Source of the DNA: Pseudolysinimonas yzui
GTDB taxonomy: Bacteria; Actinomycetota; Actinomycetes; Actinomycetales; Microbacteriaceae
NCBI RefSeq assembly: GCF_014653215.1
Contig: NZ_BNAI01000002.1
Span: 310,001 to 374,000, forward strand
Reading direction: 5' to 3'
Length of the DNA: 64,000 bases
Each line of letters opens with the position of its first letter. The stretch's first letter is position 1. A program made the translations under genes and the position numbers. The notes under the pieces are model-generated. The model was given only the letters and a program-made list of their open reading frames with translations. It made no database searches and was not told the DNA's origin. Below, piece after piece: positions 33,021 to 42,810 of this stretch.

Positions 33021-34904
33021 CTACACCAGCAGCTGGTGCTTGGCGAGTTCGCGGTAGAGCGGCGTGCTCGACACCAGTTCGGAGTGCGTGCCGATGCCCA
33101 CCACCTCGCCGTGCTCGAGCACGACGATGATGTCGGAGTCGACGACCGTCGAGAGCCGGTGCGCGATGACCAGCAGCGTGCGGTCGTGCGCGACGGCGTC
33201 GATCGCCTCGCGCAGCAGCTGCTCGTTCATGCCGTCGAGGCTGGACGTCGACTCGTCCAGCAGCAGGATCGGCGGGGCCGCGAGCAACGCACGGGCGATC
33301 GCGAGGCGCTGACGTTCGCCGCCGGAGAGCATGATGCCGTCCTCCCCGACGGGAGCGTCGAGCCCCGCGGGGTCGCGGTCGAGCACCGCGCCGAGGTTCA
33401 CATCGCGCAGCACCTGGATGCACTGCGCGTCGGTCGCCTCGGGGGACGCCAGCTTCAGGTTGTCGCGCAGGCTGCCGGCGAGCACCGGGGCGTCCTGCTC
33501 GACATACCCGATCTGCGCGCGCAACTCGTCGCGCGGCATCCCGCGCACATCCCGCCCGTCAAGCCGCACGACGCCGGCGTCGGGGTCGTAGAACCGCTCG
33601 ATCAGCGCGAACACCGTGCTCTTGCCCGCGCCGCTCGGCCCGACGAGCGCGACCCGCGACCCGCGCGGCACCTCGAACGTCACGCCCTTCAGCACCTCGC
33701 GGATCTCGGGTTCGGGGGTGCCTGCCGCCGAATCCGTGGCATTTGTGACGGATTGCACGCTCGACCCACCCGAAATTGGCGGATTAGTGCCCTCGGGGCT
33801 GACCGGGGGCACCGCGTACGTGAACCGCACGTCGTCGAAGCGGATCGCCGCCGACGTCGACACCGGGGCGGCGGGCTCGATCGCGGCATCCTCGTCGGTC
33901 TCGCCGGGCAGGTTGGTGATCTCCTGGATGCGGCCGAGCGCTCCGAGGGCCTGGTTGATCGAGTTGACCGCGCCGAAGACCGAGCCGAGCGGGATGATCA
34001 GCATGAACAGGAACAGGATGAACGTCACGAGCGACGCGATCGAGATCGCCCCCGAGGCGACCCGGAATCCGCCGACGCCGATGACGACGAGGAACGCCAC
34101 CTGCATCGCGATGCCGGCGATCGGCACGACCATCGCCGAGATCTTCGCGACCTTGTACCCGGCGCGCTTCGCGGCTTCGGCCTCGACGATGATCGCGTCG
34201 GTCTCGCGTTCGGTCGCGTTCGCGGCGCGCACCGTGCGGATGGCGCCGATCGCGCGCTCCACGGCGGCGGCGACTGCGCCGACGCGCTCCTGCTGCTGCA
34301 GCGACGCGGGCCGGATGCGCGACGACAGCAGGATGCCGCTGGCCAGCGCGATCACGATCACCGCGAGGGTCAGCCCGAGCAGCACGGCATCGACGAGCAG
34401 CATGCCGATGAGCGACCCGACGAAGAGGATGGCGCTGCCGAGCGCATCGAGCAGGCCCTGGGTGATGACGGCGTAGAGCAGCGTCGTGTCCGACCCGACC
34501 CGCGAGACGAGGTCGCCGGTGCGGCGACGGTCGAACTCCGAGATCGGCAGGCGCAGCATCCGGCGCACCAAGGAGCGCCGGGCCGAGAAGACGACGGCGG
34601 TGCCGATGCGCTGCAGCAGGTAGTGCTGGATGCCGCCGAGGATCGCGCCGACGACGACGAGTCCGACGAGTACCCAGACGAGCATCCCGAGCGTTCCGCC
34701 GGCCTCGACGATGCCGACGACCTGTCCGGCGAGCAGCGGTTGCGCGAGACCCGCGGCCGCACTCGCGAGCGAGAGGAACGCGACGGCGACGAGCGCGGCA
34801 CGGTGTTCGAAGAGATAGGGGAGCAGTTCGCGGAAGCTCGCGCGGGGGCCGGTGTCGGCATCCTTCCGGCTCCGCCGGAGCACGCCGCCGCGGGCGTCGC
34901 TCAC
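33021..34904 (-). CDS. ABC exporter, fused membrane and ATPase domains
   Basis: A 627-residue half-transporter: six membrane helices in residues 20-320, then the nucleotide-binding domain with Walker A GPSGAGKST, signature LSGGERQRLAIARAL and Walker B ILLLDESTSSLD. Residues about 363-396 insert a Pro/Ser/Thr-rich segment between FTYAVPP and the EVLKGVTF strand, where the family has only a few residues. The GTG start overlaps the lipoprotein gene's stop. Substrate unknown. Confidence 0.8.
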   Translation of the reverse strand: MSDARGGVLRRSRKDADTGPRASFRELLPYLFEHRAALVAVAFLSLASAAAGLAQPLLAGQVVGIVEAGGTLGMLVWVLVGLVVVGAILGGIQHYLLQRIGTAVVFSARRSLVRRMLRLPISEFDRRRTGDLVSRVGSDTTLLYAVITQGLLDALGSAILFVGSLIGMLLVDAVLLGLTLAVIVIALASGILLSSRIRPASLQQQERVGAVAAAVERAIGAIRTVRAANATERETDAIIVEAEAAKRAGYKVAKISAMVVPIAGIAMQVAFLVVIGVGGFRVASGAISIASLVTFILFLFMLIIPLGSVFGAVNSINQALGALGRIQEITNLPGETDEDAAIEPAAPVSTSAAIRFDDVRFTYAVPPVSPEGTNPPISGGSSVQSVTNATDSAAGTPEPEIREVLKGVTFEVPRGSRVALVGPSGAGKSTVFALIERFYDPDAGVVRLDGRDVRGMPRDELRAQIGYVEQDAPVLAGSLRDNLKLASPEATDAQCIQVLRDVNLGAVLDRDPAGLDAPVGEDGIMLSGGERQRLAIARALLAAPPILLLDESTSSLDGMNEQLLREAIDAVAHDRTLLVIAHRLSTVVDSDIIVVLEHGEVVGIGTHSELVSSTPLYRELAKHQLLV

Positions 34905-35710
34905 GAGGCGCCCCCGACGAAGCAGCCGGCGGACGAGAAGCCCTCGGCCCAACTCTCGATCACGGCACCGAACTCTTCACCGAGCAGGGTCACCTCGGAT
35001 TCGCACATGCTGAACTCCACATCCGATGCCCCCAGGTCGCCGGGAAGCACCGCCGTCATCCCGAAGTCGTGCAGCGCCCAGGCGGTGAACGACGCGTTGT
35101 CGTTCGCCCCGGCGATGTCCTGCGGGATCCCCAGGTAGAGGGTGCCGGCGCCCGCGCCGTCGAGCACCGCGGGCTGCTGGCAGTGGGGCACGTAGTCGGC
35201 GAACACCTCGTCCGTCGCCTCCTCCACCTGCCGCAGGCCCGCACCCGCCACGATCGTCGAGCCGAGTTCCGGGTTCGCGACCGGCAGCACGAGCAGTGAC
35301 AGGTCGTCGGGCCAGTCGCCGTCGCGCGGGGTCACGGTGACGTCGACGAAGGTGAAGGTGAAGCCGCGCCCGCTGATCACCGACTCATCCACCTCGCCGG
35401 CGCACCACGCGGCGGTCGCGGCCACGGCATCCGCCGCCTCGGGCACCATGTGCGGAAGCGAGGCGTGCACGATGACCGCGAGGTCGGCGGTCGCGCCGTT
35501 CGGGGCGGTGAGGATGCCGACCAGCCCGAGCAGCGCGTCGTCGGGCAGCACCAGCTCGGCGGGCACCAGCGCACCCTCGGTCGGCGTCGCGTCGGGAGTC
35601 GCCGCCGGGTCGGACGACGTGCCCGAGGGCTCGGGGGTCGCCGGCCCGCAGCCGGTGAGCAGCAGGGCTCCCGCGAGGAGACCGGTGACGGCCAGCGATC
35701 GGATGCGCAT
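34901..35710 (-). CDS. Lipoprotein of unknown function
   Basis: A 269-residue protein with a lipoprotein signal (MRIRS, hydrophobic run, lipobox LTGC at residues 18-21), a Pro/Thr/Ser linker to about residue 45 and an extracellular domain with four Cys that could pair. No family is recognised. It is cotranscribed with, and overlaps by GTGA, the ABC exporter, so it may act with it. It has its own leaderless promoter. Confidence 0.7.
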   Translation of the reverse strand: MRIRSLAVTGLLAGALLLTGCGPATPEPSGTSSDPAATPDATPTEGALVPAELVLPDDALLGLVGILTAPNGATADLAVIVHASLPHMVPEAADAVAATAAWCAGEVDESVISGRGFTFTFVDVTVTPRDGDWPDDLSLLVLPVANPELGSTIVAGAGLRQVEEATDEVFADYVPHCQQPAVLDGAGAGTLYLGIPQDIAGANDNASFTAWALHDFGMTAVLPGDLGASDVEFSMCESEVTLLGEEFGAVIESWAEGFSSAGCFVGGAS

Positions 35711-35716
35711 GAAGCC

Positions 35717-35722
35717 AGCGTA
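35717..35722 (-). promoter_or_regulatory. Leaderless -10 box TACGCT for the lipoprotein gene
   Basis: On the minus strand TACGCT ends six bases before the ATG at 35710. No Shine-Dalgarno is present. Confidence 0.5.
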
Positions 35723-35789
35723 TGCGGCGCGGTTGAGCGGCGGGCGACACCGAAACGGAGGGAACCTCGCGGTGTCGGAGGGGCAGACC

Positions 35790-35795
35790 TAGACT
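35790..35795 (+). promoter_or_regulatory. -10 box TAGACT for the ABC-2 exporter operon
   Basis: TAGACT ends eight bases before the GTG at 35804, so the transcript is leaderless or nearly so. Confidence 0.4.
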
Positions 35796-35803
35796 CGACT
35801 CTC

Positions 35804-36730
35804 GTGTCAGCCCCCGTGATCGTCGCCACCGACCTCGTCAAGACCTACAAGCAGACAGCTGCGGTCGACGGGATCTCGTTCGAGGTCGCGCCGGGCGAAT
35901 CGTTCGGTCTGCTCGGCCCGAACGGCGCCGGCAAGTCGACGACGATGCGCATGGTCGGCGCGGTGTCGACCCGCACGTCGGGTCACCTCTCCATCCTCGG
36001 CATGGACCCCGACGCCCACGGCCCCGAGATCCGCTCCCAGCTGGGCGTCGTGCCGCAGCAGGACAACCTCGACACCGAACTGGTGGTGCGCGACAACCTC
36101 ATCGTCTACGGCCGCTACTTCGGGCTGCCGCGGTCGCACGTCGCGCAGCGCGCCGACGAGCTGCTCGAGTTCGCCCAGCTCGCCGACCGCAAGAAGGCGA
36201 AGATCGACGACCTCTCCGGCGGCATGAAGCGCCGCCTGACGATCGCGCGCGCCCTCATCAACGACCCCCGCATCCTGCTGCTCGACGAGCCGACGACCGG
36301 GCTCGACCCGCAGGCGCGCCACATCCTCTGGGACCGGCTGTTCCGCCTCAAGGAGCAGGGCACCACGCTCGTGCTCACCACCCACTACATGGATGAGGCC
36401 GAGCAGCTCTGCGACCGGCTGATCGTCGTCGACAAGGGCCGCATCATGGCCGAAGGCGCACCCGCGGCGCTCATCCGCGAACACTCCAGCCGCGAGGTGC
36501 TCGAGGTGCGGTTCGGGTCGGAGCGCAACGAGACCGCCGCGGCCGACCTCGCCGGCATCGGCGAGCGACTCGAAGTGCTGCCCGACCGGGTGCTCGTCTA
36601 CGCCCAGGACGGCGAGGCCGCCCTCGTCGAAGTCACCCGCCGCGGCCTCGAGCCGATCACCAGCCTCGTGCGGCGGTCGTCGCTGGAAGACGTCTTCCTG
36701 CGCCTCACCGGACGGTCGCTGATCGAATGA
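35804..36730 (+). CDS. ABC-2 type exporter, ATPase subunit
   Basis: A 308-residue ATPase of the daunorubicin-resistance (DrrA-like) type: Walker A GPNGAGKST, LSGGMKRRLTIARALI, Walker B ILLLDEPTTGLDPQ and the H-loop LTTHYMDEAEQL. The C-terminal 80 residues are the regulatory extension. The GTG at 35804 is chosen because sequence upstream is non-coding. The stop overlaps the first permease (ATGA). Confidence 0.85.
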   Translation: MSAPVIVATDLVKTYKQTAAVDGISFEVAPGESFGLLGPNGAGKSTTMRMVGAVSTRTSGHLSILGMDPDAHGPEIRSQLGVVPQQDNLDTELVVRDNLIVYGRYFGLPRSHVAQRADELLEFAQLADRKKAKIDDLSGGMKRRLTIARALINDPRILLLDEPTTGLDPQARHILWDRLFRLKEQGTTLVLTTHYMDEAEQLCDRLIVVDKGRIMAEGAPAALIREHSSREVLEVRFGSERNETAAADLAGIGERLEVLPDRVLVYAQDGEAALVEVTRRGLEPITSLVRRSSLEDVFLRLTGRSLIE

Positions 36731-37560
36731 CCTCCGTCATCCCACCCCGGGCCGCCGTGCGGGCCGACCCCGCGAAGAGCCGGCGCTACGGCGCCTGGTA
36801 CGTCGTCGAGCACAAGCTGCGCGCCGTGCGCGCCTACTTCTGGACGATGCTCGTCACCGCGTTCGGCACGCCGTTCCTCTACCTCTTCGCGTTCGGCGTC
36901 GGGCTCGCGTCGCTCGTCGTCGACAGCCAGGGCGACGAGTTCGTCGACGGCGTCGGCTACCTGCAGTTCGTCGCCCCGGCGCTCATCGTCAACGCCGCCG
37001 TGCTCGTCGCCGCCGAGGAGTACATGTTCGGCATGCTGCTGGGCTTCAAGTGGAACGCGATCTTCATCGGGATGAACTCCGCCCCCCTCACCGGGCGGCA
37101 GATCATCGACGGCATGTTCCTGTTCGTCGCCATCCGGGCGGCGTTCACGGCCGGCATCTACTTCGCCGCGGTCGCGCTGTTCGGCGGGGTGATCTCGCCG
37201 TGGAGCGTGCTCGTCGTGCCGATCGCGATGCTCACCGCCTTCGCGTTCTCGCCCGTCGCGGCCTGGTCGGCGACGATCACCGAAGACCGCGGGCAGTTCA
37301 ACATCGTCAACCGGCTGATCATCATGCCGCTGTCGCTGTTCAGCGGCACCGTGTTCCCGCTCAGCCAGCTGCCGGTCTTCCTGCAGTGGATCGGCTGGAT
37401 CTCGCCGATCTGGCACGGCAGCGAACTCTCCCGCCAGTTCTCCTACGGGCCGACCGAGCCGATCTGGCTCAGCGTCATCCATGTGCTGTTCCTGCTCGCG
37501 CTCGCCATCGTCGGCTGGCGGCTCACGGTGCACTTCTCGGTGAAGAGGCTCGACCGATGA
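36727..37560 (+). CDS. ABC-2 type exporter permease
   Basis: A 277-residue membrane protein with six helices and the ABC-2 signature region near residue 200 (LFSGTVFPLSQLPVFLQWIG). It pairs with the following permease and the upstream ATPase; all three genes overlap by four bases. Substrate unknown. Confidence 0.8.
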   Translation: MTSVIPPRAAVRADPAKSRRYGAWYVVEHKLRAVRAYFWTMLVTAFGTPFLYLFAFGVGLASLVVDSQGDEFVDGVGYLQFVAPALIVNAAVLVAAEEYMFGMLLGFKWNAIFIGMNSAPLTGRQIIDGMFLFVAIRAAFTAGIYFAAVALFGGVISPWSVLVVPIAMLTAFAFSPVAAWSATITEDRGQFNIVNRLIIMPLSLFSGTVFPLSQLPVFLQWIGWISPIWHGSELSRQFSYGPTEPIWLSVIHVLFLLALAIVGWRLTVHFSVKRLDR

Positions 37561-38387
37561 CGACCGCGGCGACGTACCGGGCGGCGCAGCGCCGCGACAC
37601 CGGCGGGGTGCGCGCCCTCTACTCCGGCAACGCTCGCGCGGTGCTGGGTCGGGGGCTGCTCGCCACCCGCAGCACCAACTGGTGGATCGTGCTCACCGGG
37701 GTGTTCGAGCCCATCTTCTTCCTGCTCTCGCTCGGCCTCGGGTTGGGCGGGCTGATCGGCACCGTCACCGACTCGGCCGGCAACGACATCCCGTATGCGG
37801 CATTCATCGCCCCCGCCCTGCTCGCGGTCTCGGCGATGAACGGCGCGATCTACGACTCCACCTGGAACGTGTTCTTCAAGATGCACTTCGGGAAGCTCTA
37901 CCAGGGCATGCTCGCCACCCGCCTCGGCCCGCTCGATGTCGCCCTCGGCGAGATCTCGCTCGCCCTGCTGCGCGGTGCGGCGTACGGCGTCACGTTCCTG
38001 CTCGTCATGCAGGCGCTCGGCCTCAACCTCGCCTGGACCGCCCTGCTCGCCCTGCCCGCGATCCTGGTGATCGCGTTCGGGTTCGCCTCGCTCGGCATGG
38101 GCATCACGTCGTACCTGAAGACCTTCCAGCAGATGGAGGTCATCCCGCTCGTGCTGTTGCCGATGTTCCTGCTCTCGGCGACGTTCTTCCCGATCACCGT
38201 CTACCCCGAGACCGTGCAGTGGTTCATCATGGCGCTGCCCCTGTGGCACGGCGTCGAGCTGGTGCGCGGCCTCACCACCGGCGCGCTCTCGGTCGCGATG
38301 CTCGGCCACCTCGCCTACTACCTCGTGATGATCGCCGTCGGCCTGATCTTCACCACCCGCCGCCTGCGCGCGCTCTTCCTCGACTAA
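37557..38387 (+). CDS. ABC-2 type exporter permease, second subunit
   Basis: A 276-residue membrane protein, paralogous to the preceding permease: FPITVYPETVQWFIMALPLW is the matching ABC-2 segment. A heterodimeric channel is likely. The gene ends the operon. Confidence 0.8.
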   Translation: MTTAATYRAAQRRDTGGVRALYSGNARAVLGRGLLATRSTNWWIVLTGVFEPIFFLLSLGLGLGGLIGTVTDSAGNDIPYAAFIAPALLAVSAMNGAIYDSTWNVFFKMHFGKLYQGMLATRLGPLDVALGEISLALLRGAAYGVTFLLVMQALGLNLAWTALLALPAILVIAFGFASLGMGITSYLKTFQQMEVIPLVLLPMFLLSATFFPITVYPETVQWFIMALPLWHGVELVRGLTTGALSVAMLGHLAYYLVMIAVGLIFTTRRLRALFLD

Positions 38388-38489
38388 TCGGGGTTACTCC
38401 GCAGCTTTCGCGTTGCTCCGCGCGAATCCGGCGGAGCGGCGCGGAATCGGCGGAGCAAACGCCCAGCTTCGGCCTATGAGGATGAGCGC

Positions 38490-39254
38490 GTGCCGTTCAC
38501 GCCGAGTCACGCGATCGTGGCGTTGCCGTTCATCCGAACCCCGATCCCGGCGGGGGCGGTGGCGGTCGGGGCGATGGCGCCCGACCTGCCGCTGTTCTTC
38601 CCCTGGGTGGCGCCGTACTCGGTGACCCACGGATTCCCCGGACTGCTCGTGGTGTCGGTGCCGCTCGCGCTGGTGCTCTACGCGGTGTGGCGCCTGGTGA
38701 TCCGCCCGGCGGCGTCGGCGCTGCTCCTTCCGGAAGCGCTGAGGGCGCGGATGCCGTGGGCCTGGGATCGCGTCGGTCGCCCCGAGCGGCCGGTACGGTC
38801 GGCGGTGCTCCTCGTGGTCGCCGCCCTCATCGGCGTCGTGACCCACGTCTTCTGGGACCTGTTCACGCATCCCGACCGGCTCGGCTCGGAGTGGTTCCCC
38901 GTGCTCGGCGAACAGTGGGGGCCGGTCGACGGCACCACCTGGCTGCAGCAGGGGTTCTCGGCACTCGGCCTGGCGGTCGTCGCGGCCTGGGCGGTGCTCG
39001 CGCTGCGTCGCGCCGGAGTGGTGCACCGCACCGACCCGCCGGCGGTCGGCATCGTGCGGGTCGCCGCGTGGATGTCGGCGGGCCTGCTGCTTCTCGGATC
39101 GTTCGCGGCACACGTCGCCCGCGACGGCGTACCCGGCAGCTACGCGCAGCTGCGCGACACCGCCTTCGACGCCGGCACCCTCGCGGGTGCGGCGATTCTC
39201 GTGCTCACACTCGCGGCATCCGTCGTCGTGCGCCTCCTGCGGCGCGCCGGCTAA
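38490..39254 (+). CDS. DUF4184-like membrane protein
   Basis: A 254-residue membrane protein. The start PFTPSHAIVALPFI and GAMAPDLPLFF, with VTHVFWDLFTHPDR further on, carry conserved His and Asp residues of the DUF4184 family, whose function is unknown. About five or six helices are present. The GTG start has GAGGA before it. It converges on ribH, the ends overlapping by four bases. Confidence 0.7.
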   Translation: MPFTPSHAIVALPFIRTPIPAGAVAVGAMAPDLPLFFPWVAPYSVTHGFPGLLVVSVPLALVLYAVWRLVIRPAASALLLPEALRARMPWAWDRVGRPERPVRSAVLLVVAALIGVVTHVFWDLFTHPDRLGSEWFPVLGEQWGPVDGTTWLQQGFSALGLAVVAAWAVLALRRAGVVHRTDPPAVGIVRVAAWMSAGLLLLGSFAAHVARDGVPGSYAQLRDTAFDAGTLAGAAILVLTLAASVVVRLLRRAG

Positions 39255-39721
39255 CCCCGCAGAGCTCGCAGCACCTTCGCGGTGGCGAGGGCGGCCTCGG
39301 CGGCGCGACCGCCGACATCCTCCTTCGACTCGGGCAGCCCGGCGCGGTCGAGTCCCTGCTGCTCGGTGTCGACCGTGAGCACCCCGAAACCGACCGGCTT
39401 GCCGGTGTCGAGGGCGACCCGGGTCAGCCCGTCGGTCGCGGCGGCGGCGACGTAGTCGAAGTGCGGGGTCTCGCCGCGCACGATCACGCCCAACGCGACC
39501 ACGGCATCCGCCCCCGTCTCGAGGGCGACCTTGCTGACGACCGGCAACTCGAAGCTGCCGGCGACCTGGATCTCGGTCACCGTCGCCCCGGACGCCGCGA
39601 GCACGCCGCGGGCACCCGCGAGCAGCCCCTCCGAGATGCGGGTGTGCCACAGCCCCGACACGATCGTCACGTTGAGTCCCGTGCCGTCGGTGTCGAGCTC
39701 GGGCATTCCTTCGCCGCTCAT
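39251..39721 (-). CDS. ribH: 6,7-dimethyl-8-ribityllumazine synthase
   Basis: A 156-residue lumazine synthase: SGLWHTRISEGLLAGA, VAGSFELPVVS and VIVRGETPHFDYVA with the catalytic His, and PVGFGVLTVDTEQQG. It condenses the pyrimidinedione with dihydroxybutanone phosphate. Last gene of the rib operon; its start overlaps the ribBA stop. Confidence 0.9.
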   Translation of the reverse strand: MSGEGMPELDTDGTGLNVTIVSGLWHTRISEGLLAGARGVLAASGATVTEIQVAGSFELPVVSKVALETGADAVVALGVIVRGETPHFDYVAAAATDGLTRVALDTGKPVGFGVLTVDTEQQGLDRAGLPESKEDVGGRAAEAALATAKVLRALRG

Positions 39722-41022
39722 CGCGTCGTCTCCTTCAGTTCGTCGGCCTTCAGTTCGTCGGCGAGGCGGGCCGCGTCGAGGCCCTCCTGGTCGGGAAGGG
39801 CGTGACCCATGCGGTCGCGCTTGGCCTCGAGGTAGCCCTCGTTGAAGTCGCCGACACCGACGACGAGCGGTACCAGCTCGGTCACCGTCACGCCGCGCTC
39901 CTGCAGCTGGCGGGCCTTCTCGGGGTTGTTGCTGAGCAGCCGTACCGAGCTCAGGCCGAGGTCCTTCAGGATCGCCGTCGCCGCGCCGTAGTCGCGGGCG
40001 TCGGCGGGCAGCCCGAGCATGAGGTTGGCGTCGAGCGTGTCGAGGCCCTCCTCCTGCAGCTTGTACGCGCGCAGCTTGTTGATCAGACCGATGCCGCGCC
40101 CCTCGTGGCCGCGCAGGTAGACGACGACGCCGCCGTCATCCCGGATGCGCTCCAGCGCCGCATCGAGCTGCGGGCCGCACTCGCACTTGAGCGACCCGAA
40201 GGCTTCGCCGGTGAGGCACTCCGAGTGCACGCGCACGAGCGCGCCGTCTTTCGGTTCACCCGAGATCCACGCGACGTGGTCGGCGCCGGTCGACCGGTCA
40301 CGGTACGCCCGCACCCGGAACGTGCCGTGCGCCGTCGGCACGTTGGTCTCCACCTCGAACGACACACGGGCCGTCTCGGGAATCTCGACGACCGCCGTCG
40401 GATCCTTCTCGCACTTGCGCTCCTCCATGAACCGGATGAGCTCTTCGATCGTGATCACCGGGATGTCGTGCTCCGCGCCGAGCGCGAGCAACCCGGGCAG
40501 ACGCATCATCTCGCCGCCGTCTTCGACGATCTCGCCGATCACCCCGACCGGGGTCAGCCCGGCGAGCTTCAGCAGGTCGACGGTCGCCTCGGTGTGGCCG
40601 TCGCGTTCCCGCACCCCACCGTCGACGGCACGCAACGGGATGATGTGGCCGGGTCGGATGAGGCTGGCCGGCGTCGACTCGGGGTCGGCGAGCACACGCA
40701 GGGTGTGCGCGCGGTCGGAGGCCGAGATGCCCGTCGACAACCGGTCGGCGGCATCCACGCTGATCGTGTACGCGGTGCCGCGCGGGTCTTCGTTGTGCGC
40801 CCACATCGGGGGCAGCTCGAGCCGGTCGGCGATCTCGTTCGTCAGCGGCGCGCAGAGATACCCGGAGGTGTGCCGCACCGTCCAGGCGATCCACTCCTGG
40901 CTCACGAACTGCGCCGCCATCACGACGTCGCCCTCGTTCTCGCGGCCCTCGTCGTCGGCGACGATGACGGGCTTGCCCTCACGCAGCGCCTGAAGGGCGG
41001 TAGGGATGTCGGCGAGACTCAT
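39718..41022 (-). CDS. ribBA: Bifunctional DHBP synthase / GTP cyclohydrolase II
   Basis: A 434-residue fusion. Residues 1-205 are 3,4-dihydroxy-2-butanone-4-phosphate synthase (VIVADDEGRENEGD acidic metal loop, RPGHIIPLRA). Residues 215-420 are GTP cyclohydrolase II (HSECLTGEAFGSLKCECGPQ with zinc Cys, RGHEGRGIGL). It makes both riboflavin precursors. The ATG overlaps the ribE stop. Confidence 0.9.
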   Translation of the reverse strand: MSLADIPTALQALREGKPVIVADDEGRENEGDVVMAAQFVSQEWIAWTVRHTSGYLCAPLTNEIADRLELPPMWAHNEDPRGTAYTISVDAADRLSTGISASDRAHTLRVLADPESTPASLIRPGHIIPLRAVDGGVRERDGHTEATVDLLKLAGLTPVGVIGEIVEDGGEMMRLPGLLALGAEHDIPVITIEELIRFMEERKCEKDPTAVVEIPETARVSFEVETNVPTAHGTFRVRAYRDRSTGADHVAWISGEPKDGALVRVHSECLTGEAFGSLKCECGPQLDAALERIRDDGGVVVYLRGHEGRGIGLINKLRAYKLQEEGLDTLDANLMLGLPADARDYGAATAILKDLGLSSVRLLSNNPEKARQLQERGVTVTELVPLVVGVGDFNEGYLEAKRDRMGHALPDQEGLDAARLADELKADELKETTR

Positions 41023-41720
41023 GCGTTTCCTCCTGTTGCGGGGCTGTCGGCGCTTCCGCCGTGCCCATAGATGCCCACCGAACCCGCGGCGAAAGCGCCG
41101 ACAGCCCCGCTGGGTGACTCGAGTGCGCCCGCTCCGAAGTGGATGAGGCGTTGGACGTGACGGGCGACGATGTCGGTCTCGATGTTGACCCGGTCGCCGG
41201 GGGTGAGGGTGCCGAGGGTGGTCGCGGCGAGCGTCTCGGGGATGAGCGAGACCTCGAACCAGTCGTCGCCGGCGTCGCTCACGGTGAGCGAGACGCCGTT
41301 GACCGCGATCGAGCCCTTGCGCACGACGAGGGGAGCGTGCTCGGGGTCGAGGGTGAAGCGCAGCACGCGCCAGGCGTCGCCCGGCGTCACGGTGAGCAGG
41401 GTCGCCGTGCCGTCGATGTGACCCTGCACGATGTGGCCGCCGAGACGGTCGCCGAGGGCGGCGGCGCGCTCGATGTCGACGCGGTCGCCGACCTTCCGCT
41501 CGCCCAGAGTGGACATCGCGATCGACACGGCCATGACATCCGCGGTGAACCAGTCGGGTCCCTGGTCGACGACGGTCAGGCAGACGCCGTCGACCGAGAT
41601 CGAGTCGCCGTGCTTCGCATCGCTCACCGCGAGCGGAGCCTTGATCGTGAGGCGCCCGGAGTCGCCCGCCCGATCCCAGGCGAGCACCTCGCCCAACTCT
41701 TCGATGATGCCGGTGAACAT
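41019..41720 (-). CDS. ribE: Riboflavin synthase alpha chain
   Basis: A 233-residue protein with two lumazine-binding repeats: MFTGIIEELGEVL and SISVDGVCLTVVD in the first, HIVQGHIDGTATL and SIAVNGVSLTVSD in the second. The last 30 residues are a Gly/Ser-rich tail beyond the usual length. It dismutates two lumazines to riboflavin. It begins one base after the ribD stop. Confidence 0.9.
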   Translation of the reverse strand: MFTGIIEELGEVLAWDRAGDSGRLTIKAPLAVSDAKHGDSISVDGVCLTVVDQGPDWFTADVMAVSIAMSTLGERKVGDRVDIERAAALGDRLGGHIVQGHIDGTATLLTVTPGDAWRVLRFTLDPEHAPLVVRKGSIAVNGVSLTVSDAGDDWFEVSLIPETLAATTLGTLTPGDRVNIETDIVARHVQRLIHFGAGALESPSGAVGAFAAGSVGIYGHGGSADSPATGGNA

Positions 41721-41721
41721 C

Positions 41722-42738
41722 TCAGCCTTCCTTCGGAACAGCGTGCAGATAGAGGTCGTCGCCCAGCTGCTCGACGGTGTCGACGTGCAGGCGCAGGATC
41801 GCATCCATGCTCGGGATGCCGAGCTCGCCGATCGCGAGCTTCGGCCCACCCAGCAGGGCGGGGGCCAGGTAGATCGCGAACTCGTCGGCGTACCCGGCGG
41901 CGATGACGGCGCTCGCGAGGGTCGGCCCGCCTTCGACGTACACCCGGCGGATGCCGCGGGCGTGCAGGTCGGCCATGACGCGGGCCAGGTCGCGGGTGCC
42001 GGTTTGGAGCACGCCGCGCGGGTGTGCGTGGAGGGCGGCGTCGGCCGGGATGGCGCGCTCACCCACGACGACTGGCAGCGGTTGGGCGGGCAGCAGCTCG
42101 CCGGCATCCCCCCGGGCGGTGAGCGACGGGTCGTCGGCGAGCACGGTGCCGGTGCCGACGAGGATCGCGTCGCTCTGCGCGCGCTGCTCGTGCACCTTCT
42201 GGCGCGCGGCCGCGCCGGTGATCCACTGGCTCGAACCGTCGGCGGCGGCGGCGCGACCGTCGAGGGTGGAGGCCCATTTCACGACCACCCAGGGCCGACC
42301 GCGGCGCATCGCCTCGAGCCAGGGGCGCAGCAGGGCTTCGGCCTCGTCGTGCAGCACGCCGTGCACCACCGGGATGCCGGCCTCCGCGAGTCGCTGCGCG
42401 CCGTGACCCGACACGGCGCCCGGGTCGGGCACCGCGAACACGACCTTGCCGATGCCCGCCGCGATGAGCGCCTCGGAGCAGGGTCCGGTGCGGCCGGTGT
42501 GGTTGCATGGCTCGAGGGTGACGACGGCGGTGAGGCCGGCGGCATCCGTGACCTTGCTGAGCGCGTCGACCTCCGCGTGCGGGGTGCCCGCGCCGCGGTG
42601 CCAGCCTTCGGCGACGATGCGGCCGTCGGCATCCAGCAGCACGCAACCGACCTGCGGATTGCCGCCGACGAGCGGCCCGCGCGCGGCGAGATCCAGTGCG
42701 CGGCGCATCGGCGCCTCGTACCGCGAGGTCTCGCTCAT
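41722..42738 (-). CDS. ribD: Bifunctional pyrimidine deaminase/reductase
   Basis: A 338-residue protein. The deaminase half has the zinc motif TPHAEVDAL and LEPCNHTGRTGPC; the reductase half has KWASTLDGR, ILVGTGTVLADDP and VYVEGGPTLA. The ATG at 42738 has AGGAG eight bases upstream. First gene of ribD-E-BA-H, preceded by an FMN riboswitch. Confidence 0.9.
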   Translation of the reverse strand: MSETSRYEAPMRRALDLAARGPLVGGNPQVGCVLLDADGRIVAEGWHRGAGTPHAEVDALSKVTDAAGLTAVVTLEPCNHTGRTGPCSEALIAAGIGKVVFAVPDPGAVSGHGAQRLAEAGIPVVHGVLHDEAEALLRPWLEAMRRGRPWVVVKWASTLDGRAAAADGSSQWITGAAARQKVHEQRAQSDAILVGTGTVLADDPSLTARGDAGELLPAQPLPVVVGERAIPADAALHAHPRGVLQTGTRDLARVMADLHARGIRRVYVEGGPTLASAVIAAGYADEFAIYLAPALLGGPKLAIGELGIPSMDAILRLHVDTVEQLGDDLYLHAVPKEG

Positions 42739-42810
42739 CCCGTTCACTCCTGGTCAGTCCAGGGCAACGGGAGGGGTGCGATCCGAGCACGCGCGGCGTG
42801 TTCGGTCAGC

